Origin: Clostridium_AD sp964467165
Lineage (GTDB): Bacteria; Bacillota; Clostridia; Clostridiales; Clostridiaceae
DNA: 64,000 nt
Assembly (NCBI GenBank): GCA_964467165.1
Contig: CAYXOL010000008.1
Span: forward strand, 52,565-116,564
Direction: 5' to 3'
A program made the translations under genes and the position numbers. Shown one piece after another: positions 1 through 8,439 of this stretch. The notes under the pieces are model-generated. The model saw only the letters and a list, made by a program, of their open reading frames with translations. It searched no databases and had not been told where the DNA came from. Positions within the stretch are counted from its first letter, which is position 1. The number at the start of each line of letters is the position of its first letter.

Positions 1-934
1 CACTATTTAACAAGTTTCTTTTAATTAAATTTAATAATTCCTCTACCCTAGCTTCAATTATATCAACTAATAAATCATTATCAATATCGATGAAATTATC
101 ATAAGAATCTTTAACTCTAATTTTTTCTAAATCAGTTTCTTTACCTTTAATCAAACTTCCATATTTAAGCTTTAATCTTTCGCCTTCACTAAACGGGACT
201 TTAATGCAAACAGCTATATCGTTGGTTATGTTATTTCCACCTAATTGAAGAGTAGAAGTATATTTTAATTTTGAACCCTTGTATATAGATATATCAGTGG
301 TCTCTGCACCAACATCTACAATTGCTATTCCCATATCTTTTTCTTCTCTTGTTAGAACAGCCTCTGAAACAGCTACCGGCCCAAGCACTATGCCATTAAT
401 TTTAATCCCAGCAAGTTCCACACTTTTTAATAAATTACTAACTACTGTAGACTGAGCCATAACTATTTGTGCTTCAACTTCTAGCCTTGCTCCACTCATT
501 CCTCTGGGGTCTTTAATATTGTCATATCCATCAACAATATATTGTTCAGGTTCAACACCTATTATTTCTTTATCGGATGGAACTGAAATAAGTTTAGCTG
601 CTTCAATCACTCTGTCTACATGAGATTGTTTGATTTCTCTATCTACAGAAGATATTGCAATAATTCCAGTATTTCTTACTAGTTCACAATTTCCAGCGGG
701 TAAGGATATGTACCCCTCACTAATTTGTGTATCTGTCATACGCTCTAATTGTGTAATACATTGCTTTATAGCTTCAGCCGTACAATCAATATCTATTACA
801 ACTGATTTATTTAAACCACTACATACCACTGATGTAATGCCTATAATCTGAAGTTTTCCATTGCTAGCAATCTTGCCAACTGCTCCGCATATTTTTGATG
901 ATCCTAAATCTATTCCTACTATGTGATCATTCAT
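1..934 (-). CDS. FtsA-like actin-fold ATPase, 3' end outside window
   Basis: About 311 codons are visible from an ATG at 934-932, with an AAAGGAGGG ribosome site just upstream. The frame stays open to base 1, so the C-terminus is missing. The start MNDHIVGIDLGSSKIC is the phosphate-1 loop of the actin/Hsp70/FtsA fold, and a phosphate-2 loop (IAIVDVGAETTDIS) lies near residues 208-221. The region between fits the SHS2 subdomain of FtsA. FtsA tethers FtsZ to the membrane in division. Several clostridia carry an FtsA-like gene next to pilT, as here, so a role in a pilus-type machine (PilM-like) is also possible. The family is clear; the exact role is inferred. Confidence 0.85.
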   Translation of the reverse strand, partial: MNDHIVGIDLGSSKICGAVGKIASNGKLQIIGITSVVCSGLNKSVVIDIDCTAEAIKQCITQLERMTDTQISEGYISLPAGNCELVRNTGIIAISSVDREIKQSHVDRVIEAAKLISVPSDKEIIGVEPEQYIVDGYDNIKDPRGMSGARLEVEAQIVMAQSTVVSNLLKSVELAGIKINGIVLGPVAVSEAVLTREEKDMGIAIVDVGAETTDISIYKGSKLKYTSTLQLGGNNITNDIAVCIKVPFSEGERLKLKYGSLIKGKETDLEKIRVKDSYDNFIDIDNDLLVDIIEARVEELLNLIKRNLLNS

Positions 935-1347
935 TAAGCTTATCCCTCCTTTTAAGAGAAACTTCAAGTGTATATATTCAACAAAAAAACAAATTTTCCT
1001 CTTAATTTAAAGGATTTTTTATAATATTATTATAAATTAATTACAATTAAACCTAATTACATTTTATTCTATATTTTCAGGTATATACAAAATTTAATTT
1101 AGAATTAATAAACTACATTATAATAACAATTAAACTCATGCTAAAAAGTCATCCTTCTTCTAGGCTTATTATAATATCAATGTATAAAAAAAGCAATATT
1201 ATATTAATTCCATAGCTTTATATATAATATGTATTTAAAAAATTCCATAGCTTTATATAATAATATGTATTTAAAACGTAGCTTTAAATCAAAAACAAAG
1301 CTAAAATCTATACTTTATTTATACTTTTAGATCAGTTTAATTATTGA
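935..1347. other. 413-bp AT-rich intergenic region
   Basis: This lies between the start of the FtsA-like gene and the end of pilT. It holds a tandem duplication (1206-1276, listed separately). No ORF with a ribosome site and no strong terminator hairpin were seen. A promoter for the FtsA-like gene is expected here but I could not place one with confidence. Confidence 0.6.
1206..1276. repeat. Two-copy tandem repeat of about 35 bp
   Basis: Copy 1 spans 1206-1240 and copy 2 spans 1241-1276. Both begin AATTCCATAGCTTTATATA and end ATATGTATTTAAAA, differing by a small indel in the TA-rich centre. A degraded third piece (CGTAGCTTTAAA) follows at 1277-1288. It is noncoding and lies downstream of pilT. 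Confidence 0.8.
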
Positions 1348-2403
1348 CTAAAGCGACAACATTCTTAACATCATTTCATTATCAACTGAGTATGTCATTG
1401 CCTCATCCTTTTTAATAATGCCTTTTTTATACAAATCTGCAATGGACATATCCATAGTTTTCATTCCATATTTCCCTCCAGTTTGAACACAAGACTGCAA
1501 TTGATGTGTTTTACCTTCCCTAATAAGGTTTTGAATTGCTGGGGTTGATATCATTATCTCAAGAGCCGCAGCTCTTCCATTTTCATTAACTTTTGGTATT
1601 AATTGTTGAGAAACTATTCCTTGCATTACTGCAGCTAATTGGACTTTAATCTGTTGCTGCTGATGAGGAGGAAATACGTCCACTATTCTGTCTACAGTTT
1701 TTGCCGCACCTATAGTATGTAAAGTGGAGAAAACCAAATGCCCAGTTTCAGCCGCAGTAATTGCAATAGAAATTGTTTCAAGATCTCTCATTTCGCCTAC
1801 TAATATAACATCTGGATCTTCTCTGAGTATAGCTCTTAAAGCATTTTTATAGTTTTTACTGTCTTTTCCAATTTCTCTTTGATTAATAATAGATTTGTTA
1901 TGTTTATGCAAATATTCAATAGGATCTTCTAATGTTATAATATTACATGCTCTAGTAGAATTAATTTCATTAACCATAGCAGCTAGGGTAGTGCTTTTAC
2001 CACTACCAGTTGGTCCAGTCACTAAAACTAACCCTCTTTGCCTAGTAGTAAGTGAACGAACGACCTCTGGAAAATCAAGTTCTTTAAGTGTGGGTATTTT
2101 GAGTGCAACTACTCTAATAGCAATAGTGTCACTTCCTCTTTGTTTATAAACATTAACCCTAAATCTTCCAAGGCCTCCTATCGAGTAAGAAGTATCAATT
2201 TCTCCATTTTCATAGTATTCTTCATAAGAACCATCTAAAATCTCCCTTGAATACCTTTCAGTATCTGAGGGTGTTAATTTGTCTTTACCTATTTGTATTA
2301 GATGCCCACTTACTCTAATAATTGGTACGGAACCAACTGTCAAGTGCAAATCAGATGCATTTTGTTCTGTTGTTTTCTCTAATAACTCACTAAGTGATAT
2401 CAT
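1348..2403 (-). CDS. pilT: PilT-type retraction/twitching ATPase
   Basis: The 351-residue protein is the hexameric ATPase that powers type IV pilus retraction at the inner face of the membrane. Visible motifs are Walker A (GPTGSGKST, near residue 130), an Asp box (ITLEDPIEY), Walker B (DPDVILVGEMRD) and a His box (TGHLVFSTLHT). All key residues are present, so it should hydrolyse ATP. I chose the ATG at 2403, which has AGGAGG at good spacing and overlaps the aroE stop by one base (TAATG), implying translational coupling. The reading frame stays open 12 codons further upstream inside aroE. No pilin or assembly ATPase gene is in the window. Confidence 0.93.
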   Translation of the reverse strand: MISLSELLEKTTEQNASDLHLTVGSVPIIRVSGHLIQIGKDKLTPSDTERYSREILDGSYEEYYENGEIDTSYSIGGLGRFRVNVYKQRGSDTIAIRVVALKIPTLKELDFPEVVRSLTTRQRGLVLVTGPTGSGKSTTLAAMVNEINSTRACNIITLEDPIEYLHKHNKSIINQREIGKDSKNYKNALRAILREDPDVILVGEMRDLETISIAITAAETGHLVFSTLHTIGAAKTVDRIVDVFPPHQQQQIKVQLAAVMQGIVSQQLIPKVNENGRAAALEIMISTPAIQNLIREGKTHQLQSCVQTGGKYGMKTMDMSIADLYKKGIIKKDEAMTYSVDNEMMLRMLSL

Positions 2404-3182
2404 TATTCGTCCTCCTGTTCTTTCAGTGAAGCTTGCCAAATGTCGATGGCGAAATGGGCCTGAAATTTCAGCATATCCTTGCCATTTATAATCTTTGCTC
2501 CATTTTCTTCACCTTTCTTTAGAAATAGTGTTTTATCTGGTATATAGTTTAAATCGTATAATATATTTTTTTCTGAAGTGTTTTCTAATTTCAATATAAA
2601 TCCTAAAGGATAATTTACTCCGCCTAGTGGTGTACAATTTATAATTATACTGTAGTTATTGCAATCTATAGTCGAATCAAATTCCACAAAATTATCTATT
2701 TCACAGAAATTTCGGAGAATTTTACACTTGTCTCTTCCGGTAATATCTATGAACTCTATTCCTAAATCTTTTAGCGCAAAAAATATACTCTTTGCCGCAC
2801 CCCCATTTCCAATAATCAATGCCCTACCATGAAGAGCGTTAATCCCATTTACTTTTAAACTTTTAATGAACCCTAGGTAATCTGTATTGTAACCCATAAG
2901 TTTATTATTTTCTAATACAACTGTATTGACTGCACCTATGTCCTTTGCCTTACATGTGACCTGGTCAAGAAAATCAATAATATACTCTTTGTATGGAATT
3001 GTTACATTAAACCCTATAATATTATTTTCCTCTAACTTCTCAAGAAAATGGGCAATTTCATTTTGTTTCAAATCAAATAACTGATAATTTAAATTAATGT
3101 CATTCAGCCTATAATACTCATTATGAACTTTCGGCGATGCTGAATACTGTATATTATTACCAAGCAATCCGGTATACTTCAC
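2403..3182 (-). CDS. aroE: Shikimate dehydrogenase
   Basis: The 259-residue enzyme reduces 3-dehydroshikimate to shikimate with NADPH in aromatic amino-acid synthesis. The N-terminal substrate domain shows YSASPKVHN and the conserved NVTIPYK segment. The nucleotide domain shows IGNGGAAKS. The C-terminal GKDMLKFQAHFAIDIWQ helix is typical. Length is slightly short for the family. The start is a GTG at 3182 preceded by TTGGAG. Aromatic synthesis is unrelated to pilT, so the coupling to it is probably organisational. Confidence 0.93.
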   Translation of the reverse strand: MKYTGLLGNNIQYSASPKVHNEYYRLNDINLNYQLFDLKQNEIAHFLEKLEENNIIGFNVTIPYKEYIIDFLDQVTCKAKDIGAVNTVVLENNKLMGYNTDYLGFIKSLKVNGINALHGRALIIGNGGAAKSIFFALKDLGIEFIDITGRDKCKILRNFCEIDNFVEFDSTIDCNNYSIIINCTPLGGVNYPLGFILKLENTSEKNILYDLNYIPDKTLFLKKGEENGAKIINGKDMLKFQAHFAIDIWQASLKEQEDE

Positions 3183-3272
3183 TTTATCATCTCCAAGTTA
3201 TAATATGAACGACTTATAATATTCGACAATATTATAACATTCTCCTTTTTTATTTTTAAATATTATTTATAT

Positions 3273-3998
3273 CTACTTATCAGAACAATTTAACTTGGAT
3301 TTATTAGTGTTATTTAATTCCCTGTAAAGCTTCTTTAATGCTCTCTTTTCAATTCTAGATACATAAGACCTTGAAATTCCAAGTTTCAATGCAATTTCTC
3401 TTTGTGTTCTCGGATTACCATCAAGTAATCCATACCGCATTTGAATTATTATCTTTTCTCTATCCATCAAAGCTAAGTTTATCTTACTATAGAGTTTTTT
3501 GATTTGAATTTTATTTTCAACTATCTCAATAATAGAATCCTCATCACTACTGAGCACGTCCATAAGGGATATTTCATTTCCCTCTTTATCAATTCCAATG
3601 GGATCTTGTAAATATACTTCGCCTTTTGTTTTCTTATTATTGCGAATAAGCATCAGTATCTCGTTTTCTATGCACCTTGCCGCATAAGTAGCAAGACGGG
3701 TTCCTTTGCTTGTATCAAATGAATCAATAGCTTTAATTAGTCCCACGGTTCCAATGGATATAAGATCATCTACATCCTTTCCTGGATAGGAATATTTTTT
3801 TACTATATGTGCAACTAGTCTTAAATTTCGTTCAACTAATATACTTTTAGCTAGTAAATCACCTTGCTTTAACTTTGTTAAACAGGATTTTTCTTCTTCT
3901 TCACTTAATGGTTGGGGAAATGAACTACTACCAGTGATATAAGCTGTTAAGAATGTAACATTTCCAATTATATCTAATAAACAATTCATGAAAAACAC
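3273..3998 (-). CDS. sigK: RNA polymerase sigma-K, mother-cell sporulation sigma factor
   Basis: The 241-residue protein directs late mother-cell transcription during sporulation. The start is GTG with AGGAGG seven bases upstream. Residues 1-25 form a hydrophobic leader (MNCLLDIIGNVTFLTAYITG) matching the pro-sequence that is cleaved in pro-sigma-K. The core follows: region 2 (DLISIGTVGLIKAIDSFD, then TRLATYAARCIENEILMLIR) and region 4 with the helix-turn-helix TQREIALKLGISRSYVSRIE. The frame is continuous, so no skin-type element interrupts it. It lies between a penicillin-binding protein gene and aroE, with its own likely promoter upstream. Confidence 0.94.
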   Translation of the reverse strand: MFFMNCLLDIIGNVTFLTAYITGSSSFPQPLSEEEEKSCLTKLKQGDLLAKSILVERNLRLVAHIVKKYSYPGKDVDDLISIGTVGLIKAIDSFDTSKGTRLATYAARCIENEILMLIRNNKKTKGEVYLQDPIGIDKEGNEISLMDVLSSDEDSIIEIVENKIQIKKLYSKINLALMDREKIIIQMRYGLLDGNPRTQREIALKLGISRSYVSRIEKRALKKLYRELNNTNKSKLNCSDK

Positions 3999-4027
3999 TG
4001 AGGTTCCTCCTAATAGTGCTTATTAAT

Positions 4028-4056
4028 ATAATATGATTTATTTTATTAATATTGCC
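4028..4056 (-). promoter_or_regulatory. Possible sigma-E-type promoter of sigK
   Basis: On the minus strand a GGCAATATT element (4048-4056) and a CATATTAT element (4028-4035) are separated by 12 bases. This resembles sigma-E -35 and -10 boxes. Transcription of sigK by sigma-E is established in Bacillus; the match here is by eye and imperfect at the first -35 base. Confidence 0.4.
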
Positions 4057-4077
4057 TGTACATTAAAATATTTATTT

Positions 4078-5766
4078 TTAATCTATAGATTTAAGAGTAT
4101 TAATTACTTCTTTAAATATAGGAGCAGCCGTACCTCCACCTTCTTCATCCGCTATACCTTTTACATTCATTCCAATATTATTTACAAATACAACCATAGA
4201 GTAATTTGTTTCATTTAAATTAAAAAACCCAACAAACCATCCATCGGATTTGATTATTCCATTGTCAAGATACGTAGTAGTACCTGTTTTTCCACCTATA
4301 TTCATTCCTTTGATGTAAGTTGCTTCCCCTGTGCCTTTATTTACCACATCAATCATATGGATTTTTACTGTTTCGGCAGTTTCTCTTTTTAATACCCGAG
4401 AAGTTTTAGAAGTGATTTTCTCCAAAATCTTATTGTTGTCATCTACATATGAGTCTATTATGCTTGGCTCTACATATATTCCCTTGTTTATTATACTATT
4501 TGGAATACTAATGGCCTCTATTGGTGTCATTGTAACGTTTTGCCCAATAGCCGTTAAGCTTGTAGCAGCAGGCGTAGGATCTAATAAATCCTCCTGAAAT
4601 TTGCCCTTGCTTTCTTGTTGAAGATTTAATACCTTACTTAACATCCCTTGTTTTTCTGCATAATTATATATATTTTGAACGCCTACCTGCCACCCTAATT
4701 GAGCGAATATATTATTAGAAGATTTTGTTAGCGCCTCTCCAACCGTAAATTTATTTCCTTTATTAGGTTCTTTTGTAAATATTTTAGGGTCTATTGTATA
4801 TTTTTTATCCTTATCTATTAAATCCATATCTAACCCAGCCTCTTCCACGATCACTTTAAAAATTGATCCCGGTAAGGCTCCGTTAGTACTTGGATACCCT
4901 AAATTTGCATTATATGCATTATCATCCTTTTGTACCATTGCTCTTATTTTTCCAGTACTACTTTCCATTAGTACAACACCAACTTGATCATACCTTCGAT
5001 ATTCTTCCCTATGAAGAATCGCTTCAATACCATCCTGAACTTCTTTATTTAATGTGAGTTTTACATTAATATTGTTTTTAGGTTCAATAATTTCGCCTTG
5101 TGATATTTCACCATCAACACCTTTAAGGAACCTGATTTTTGTAAAGTCATTATTTTTAGTTTTATTATATATTTGCATTTCAAGAGAATCATCGCTTTTG
5201 ATTACCTTATTTCCATCCTCATTATTATATGTTGTATTTATTAACAAATTTTCAGTTTTCCAGTACCTATCTTTTATTACTTCATTAGCAGCATAAGTGT
5301 AAAAACCCTTTACCCCTTTAATATCTTGGAGCTTATCATAAGTCTTTTCATCAATTTTATATTTCAAACTTTGTCCAGTTCCACTGACCTTTATTTTATC
5401 TAAATCATAGTCACTATTATAATTTCTTAAAATAAAAATCAAGGCATCCATATCATATTTACTGGTATATGCATTAAATTTCAAATAATCCACAGGATGA
5501 ATAACTGCATAATAGTTCACCACATATTCTAAAAGAGGCCTATCTTTACAATCGATTAAAGAATATTGAAGACCATATTTCTCTTCTATTGTATATTGCG
5601 CATCTGCCATCGCTGTCAATGATTCAGATTTAAAATACATATAATTTATTATTCTGCATACTAAAAGACATAATAAAGTCATAAATATGACCATTATTAT
5701 CCAAATTCTTTTTCCAGTTTCTTTCCTTTGATTTGATGGACTAAATATGTTATTTCTACTATACAT
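4078..5766 (-). CDS. Penicillin-binding protein, transpeptidase
   Basis: The 562-residue protein cross-links peptidoglycan on the outer face of the membrane. After a short basic N-terminus there is one membrane segment at about residues 22-43 (IWIIMVIFMTLLCLLVCRI). A dimerisation-like region follows, then the transpeptidase domain with the three active-site motifs: SIFK (SxxK), SSN, and KTGT near the C-terminus. There is no glycosyltransferase domain, so it is a class B enzyme. It sits between udk and sigK, which fits a sporulation or elongation role, but the sequence alone does not decide. The ATG has GAGGTG upstream. Confidence 0.9.
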   Translation of the reverse strand: MYSRNNIFSPSNQRKETGKRIWIIMVIFMTLLCLLVCRIINYMYFKSESLTAMADAQYTIEEKYGLQYSLIDCKDRPLLEYVVNYYAVIHPVDYLKFNAYTSKYDMDALIFILRNYNSDYDLDKIKVSGTGQSLKYKIDEKTYDKLQDIKGVKGFYTYAANEVIKDRYWKTENLLINTTYNNEDGNKVIKSDDSLEMQIYNKTKNNDFTKIRFLKGVDGEISQGEIIEPKNNINVKLTLNKEVQDGIEAILHREEYRRYDQVGVVLMESSTGKIRAMVQKDDNAYNANLGYPSTNGALPGSIFKVIVEEAGLDMDLIDKDKKYTIDPKIFTKEPNKGNKFTVGEALTKSSNNIFAQLGWQVGVQNIYNYAEKQGMLSKVLNLQQESKGKFQEDLLDPTPAATSLTAIGQNVTMTPIEAISIPNSIINKGIYVEPSIIDSYVDDNNKILEKITSKTSRVLKRETAETVKIHMIDVVNKGTGEATYIKGMNIGGKTGTTTYLDNGIIKSDGWFVGFFNLNETNYSMVVFVNNIGMNVKGIADEEGGGTAAPIFKEVINTLKSID

Positions 5767-5822
5767 AAAAACACCTCACTTAGGATAATTCTAGCCCTAA
5801 ATGAGATGTTTTATACCTTTTG

Positions 5823-6452
5823 TTATGCTTGTTGCTTTTGAAGTGTCTGCCTTATATTTGATGTAATTATATCTATAGCTACCTTGTTATGCCCACCTTC
5901 TGGTATAATAATATCTGCATGCCTTTTTGTAGGTTCTGTGAATTGTTCATGCATTGGTTTAACAACATTTAAATATTGATTTATAACAGAATCTGTTGTT
6001 CTGCCCCTCTCATTAATATCTCTAACAAGTCTCCTTATAAACCTTACATCTGCATCAGTATCTACGTATATTTTAATATCTAACATGTCGCGAAGAATCT
6101 TTTCAGAAAGTACAAGAATTCCTTCAACTATAATAATTTCCTTTGGCTCCACAGAAACAGTTTGCTGCATTCTGTTATGTATTTCAAAATCATATATAGG
6201 CTTTTGAATAGCTCGCCCTTCTAGTAGAAGATTAAGGTGCGCAACTAATAGTGAAGTATCGAACGCATCTGGATGATCATAATTTGTTTTTATTCTATCT
6301 TCAAAGGAAAGGTTACTTTGATCCTTATAATAAGAATCTTGCTCAAGCATTGCAATACAAGTGTTATCAAACTGTTTATAAATCTCTCTTGCAATTGTAC
6401 TTTTTCCTGATCCCGTTCCTCCAGTTATCCCAATTGAAATCGGACGACGCAT
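5823..6452 (-). CDS. udk: Uridine kinase
   Basis: The 209-residue cytosolic enzyme phosphorylates uridine and cytidine in pyrimidine salvage. The P-loop is GGTGSGKSTIA at residues 10-20. The substrate region shows YDHPDAFD, and PIYDFEIHNR follows. The lid region (RFIRRLVRDINERGRT) is typical. Length matches the family. Its ATG overlaps the stop of the U32 gene by one base and has a GGAGGGG site, so the two are translationally coupled. The same gene order (methyltransferase, U32, udk) is known in Bacillus. Confidence 0.95.
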   Translation of the reverse strand: MRRPISIGITGGTGSGKSTIAREIYKQFDNTCIAMLEQDSYYKDQSNLSFEDRIKTNYDHPDAFDTSLLVAHLNLLLEGRAIQKPIYDFEIHNRMQQTVSVEPKEIIIVEGILVLSEKILRDMLDIKIYVDTDADVRFIRRLVRDINERGRTTDSVINQYLNVVKPMHEQFTEPTKRHADIIIPEGGHNKVAIDIITSNIRQTLQKQQA

Positions 6453-7675
6453 TATTTCCCCTCCTTACACTTTATGAGTATATCATTCTCACGTAGTTTT
6501 TCGAAAATTTTCACAGTAAATAACATCTGCGCATTTGGTGCAGAATCTATGGTCTCACCTTTTGAATTCTTCATATCACTAAGCATAATTAAAACATTAT
6601 CTCCTACAGGTCGTAATACTTCAACGCTGTCACCCTGGAACACTTTATTTCTTTGTTCTATTATTGCAATATTATTCTCTTCATCATATTCCCGTACAAC
6701 TCCAACAATATCATAATCTCTAATATACGAAGAAGATTCATATATCTGCTTGTTTGGATCCCCAAAATAAAATCCAGTATAATATTGCCTGTGGCTAGGC
6801 TTTAGGAGATTATCCATCCATTTTTGCTGAAATTTATAATTTGCAGAATCCTCTATATAAGCATCTATAGCCTCTCTATAGGATTTACATACTGAAGCGA
6901 CATAATATGAGCTTTTCATTCTTCCTTCTATCTTAAAGGACATTATGCCTGATTCCATAAGTTCTGGTATGTGTTCTATCATGCACAAGTCCTTTGAATT
7001 CATTATGTAAGTACCTTTATCATCTTCAATTACAGGAAAATATTCCCCATCTCTTTTTTCTTCCATTAAGAAATATTTATATCTACATGGTTGGGCGCAT
7101 TGTCCCCTGTTGGCATCTCTGCCCGTCATATAATTGGACATTAGACATCTTCCAGAATAAGACATGCACATAGATCCATGAACAAAGGCTTCAAGTTCAC
7201 AAGTATCCGGTAATTTTTCTCTAATTTCTTTGATTTCCTCTATTGATAATTCTCTTGCAAGAACAATTCTTTTTACGCCTTGCTTATGCCAAAAAATAGC
7301 TGATTTATAATTTACATTGTTAGATTGAGTACTTAAGTGAATTTCTAAATTTGGCACAACTTCTCTTGCAGTCATTATAATTCCCGGATCAGATACAATT
7401 ATAGCGTCAGCACCCAGTTCATATACTTCTTTTAGATATTCTTCTAGGCCCTGCAAATCCTCATTATGAGGGATTACATTTAATGTAACATATACCTTTT
7501 TTCCTTTTGAATGAGCAAACTCTATTCCTTCTTTTAACTGTTCATTACTGAAATTATCTGCAAAAGCTCTTAAATTTAATTTGCTTCCACCTAAATAAAC
7601 TGCATCTGCACCAAAATTTATAGCTGCTTTTAATTTTTCTAAATTACCTGCAGGCGCTAGTATTTCTGGTTTCAT
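6452..7675 (-). CDS. U32 family protein, TrhP/YrrO-like tRNA U34 hydroxylation factor
   Basis: The 407-residue protein belongs to peptidase family U32. Members of this branch are now known to help make 5-hydroxyuridine at the tRNA wobble position rather than to cleave collagen. The N-terminal barrel starts MKPEILAPAGNLEKL. The cysteine-rich signature EAFVHGSMCMSYSGRC followed by RGQCAQPCRYKY is intact and fits iron-sulfur binding. The ATG at 7675 is ten bases from AGGAGG; an ATG at 7684 overlaps the upstream stop but is only one base from the site. The adjacent methyltransferase and a single U32 gene suggest a hydroxylation-then-methylation pair. Confidence 0.88.
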   Translation of the reverse strand: MKPEILAPAGNLEKLKAAINFGADAVYLGGSKLNLRAFADNFSNEQLKEGIEFAHSKGKKVYVTLNVIPHNEDLQGLEEYLKEVYELGADAIIVSDPGIIMTAREVVPNLEIHLSTQSNNVNYKSAIFWHKQGVKRIVLARELSIEEIKEIREKLPDTCELEAFVHGSMCMSYSGRCLMSNYMTGRDANRGQCAQPCRYKYFLMEEKRDGEYFPVIEDDKGTYIMNSKDLCMIEHIPELMESGIMSFKIEGRMKSSYYVASVCKSYREAIDAYIEDSANYKFQQKWMDNLLKPSHRQYYTGFYFGDPNKQIYESSSYIRDYDIVGVVREYDEENNIAIIEQRNKVFQGDSVEVLRPVGDNVLIMLSDMKNSKGETIDSAPNAQMLFTVKIFEKLRENDILIKCKEGK

Positions 7676-7680
7676 TGGGT

Positions 7681-8349
7681 TCATTCCTCCTTGATACTAT
7701 TTGTATTTTTTCTAACCGTAACTGATATGCCATCTCCCATTGGTATTACAGAAGTTATAAGTTCCTCATTATTAGATACCAATTCTAAGTAGCTTTTCAT
7801 TCGCTTTATTATAGTTACTTTTCTACGTGTTGCAAGTTCTTTTGATGCCACCATTCCTCTAAAAAGAACATTGTCAGCAATAAGAACTCCCTGTTTGTTT
7901 AGAAGTCTAAGACAGTGGGGCAGAAAATGATTATAGTGTCCTTTCCCTGCATCCATAAAAATCATATCAAATTCACCTTCAAGATTTTCTAGAATTTCTA
8001 GACAATCACCCTGGAGAACAGTAATTTTTTTCTGCATCCCATATTTTTCTATATTAGCATTTGCAAGTTGTATCATTTTTTCATCTCGTTCAATAGTGAT
8101 AATTTCACTGAAGCCACTAAGAGTTAGATTCATTAAAATAGCGGAATATCCTATGGCTGTTCCCAGTTCTAAGATCTTCTTAGGTCTATTGATAGTTACC
8201 ATTAGTTCTAAAAATTTAGCGGTTTCCTTTTGAACTATAGGCACTCTATACTCTAGTGCAAAATTTTCTAGCTCTTCTAAAATGCCAGTATTACTAGGAA
8301 TCAATGATTTTAAATATTGTTCCATATACTCATGTGCAATTCCACTCAT
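7681..8349 (-). CDS. trmR: TrmR-like O-methyltransferase (SAM-dependent)
   Basis: The 222-residue protein is a class I SAM methyltransferase of the caffeoyl-CoA O-methyltransferase-like family. SAM motif I is ILELGTAIGYSAIL near residue 55. An acidic post-I motif (ITIERDE) and the metal-binding segment FIFM-type DMIFMDAGKGHY follow, then IADNVLFRGMV. The Bacillus protein at this position (YrrM/TrmR) methylates tRNA 5-hydroxyuridine to 5-methoxyuridine, and the next gene here is the U32 partner, supporting the same role. The ATG has GGAGGGG upstream. The function is inferred from fold plus gene neighbourhood. Confidence 0.82.
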   Translation of the reverse strand: MSGIAHEYMEQYLKSLIPSNTGILEELENFALEYRVPIVQKETAKFLELMVTINRPKKILELGTAIGYSAILMNLTLSGFSEIITIERDEKMIQLANANIEKYGMQKKITVLQGDCLEILENLEGEFDMIFMDAGKGHYNHFLPHCLRLLNKQGVLIADNVLFRGMVASKELATRRKVTIIKRMKSYLELVSNNEELITSVIPMGDGISVTVRKNTNSIKEE

Positions 8350-8374
8350 TTAATCCCCTCCACAAATTAATTAA

Positions 8375-8428
8375 AGGCACATGAAAATAAATAACAAGTC
8401 AACGCTGTTAGTGTATTTTCATGTGCCT
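8375..8428 (-). terminator. 15-bp inverted repeat between mltG and the methyltransferase gene
   Basis: AGGCACATGAAAATA (8375-8389) pairs perfectly with TATTTTCATGTGCCT (8414-8428), with a 24-base loop. On the minus strand the stem lies just after the mltG stop and is followed by a short T-rich stretch. It is a weak or partial terminator, or an RNA-stabilising hairpin. Confidence 0.55.
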
Positions 8429-8439
8429 AACACAGTTAA

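Noticed and set aside
1206..1276. CRISPR-like repeats
   Set aside because: Only two adjacent copies without spacers and no cas genes.
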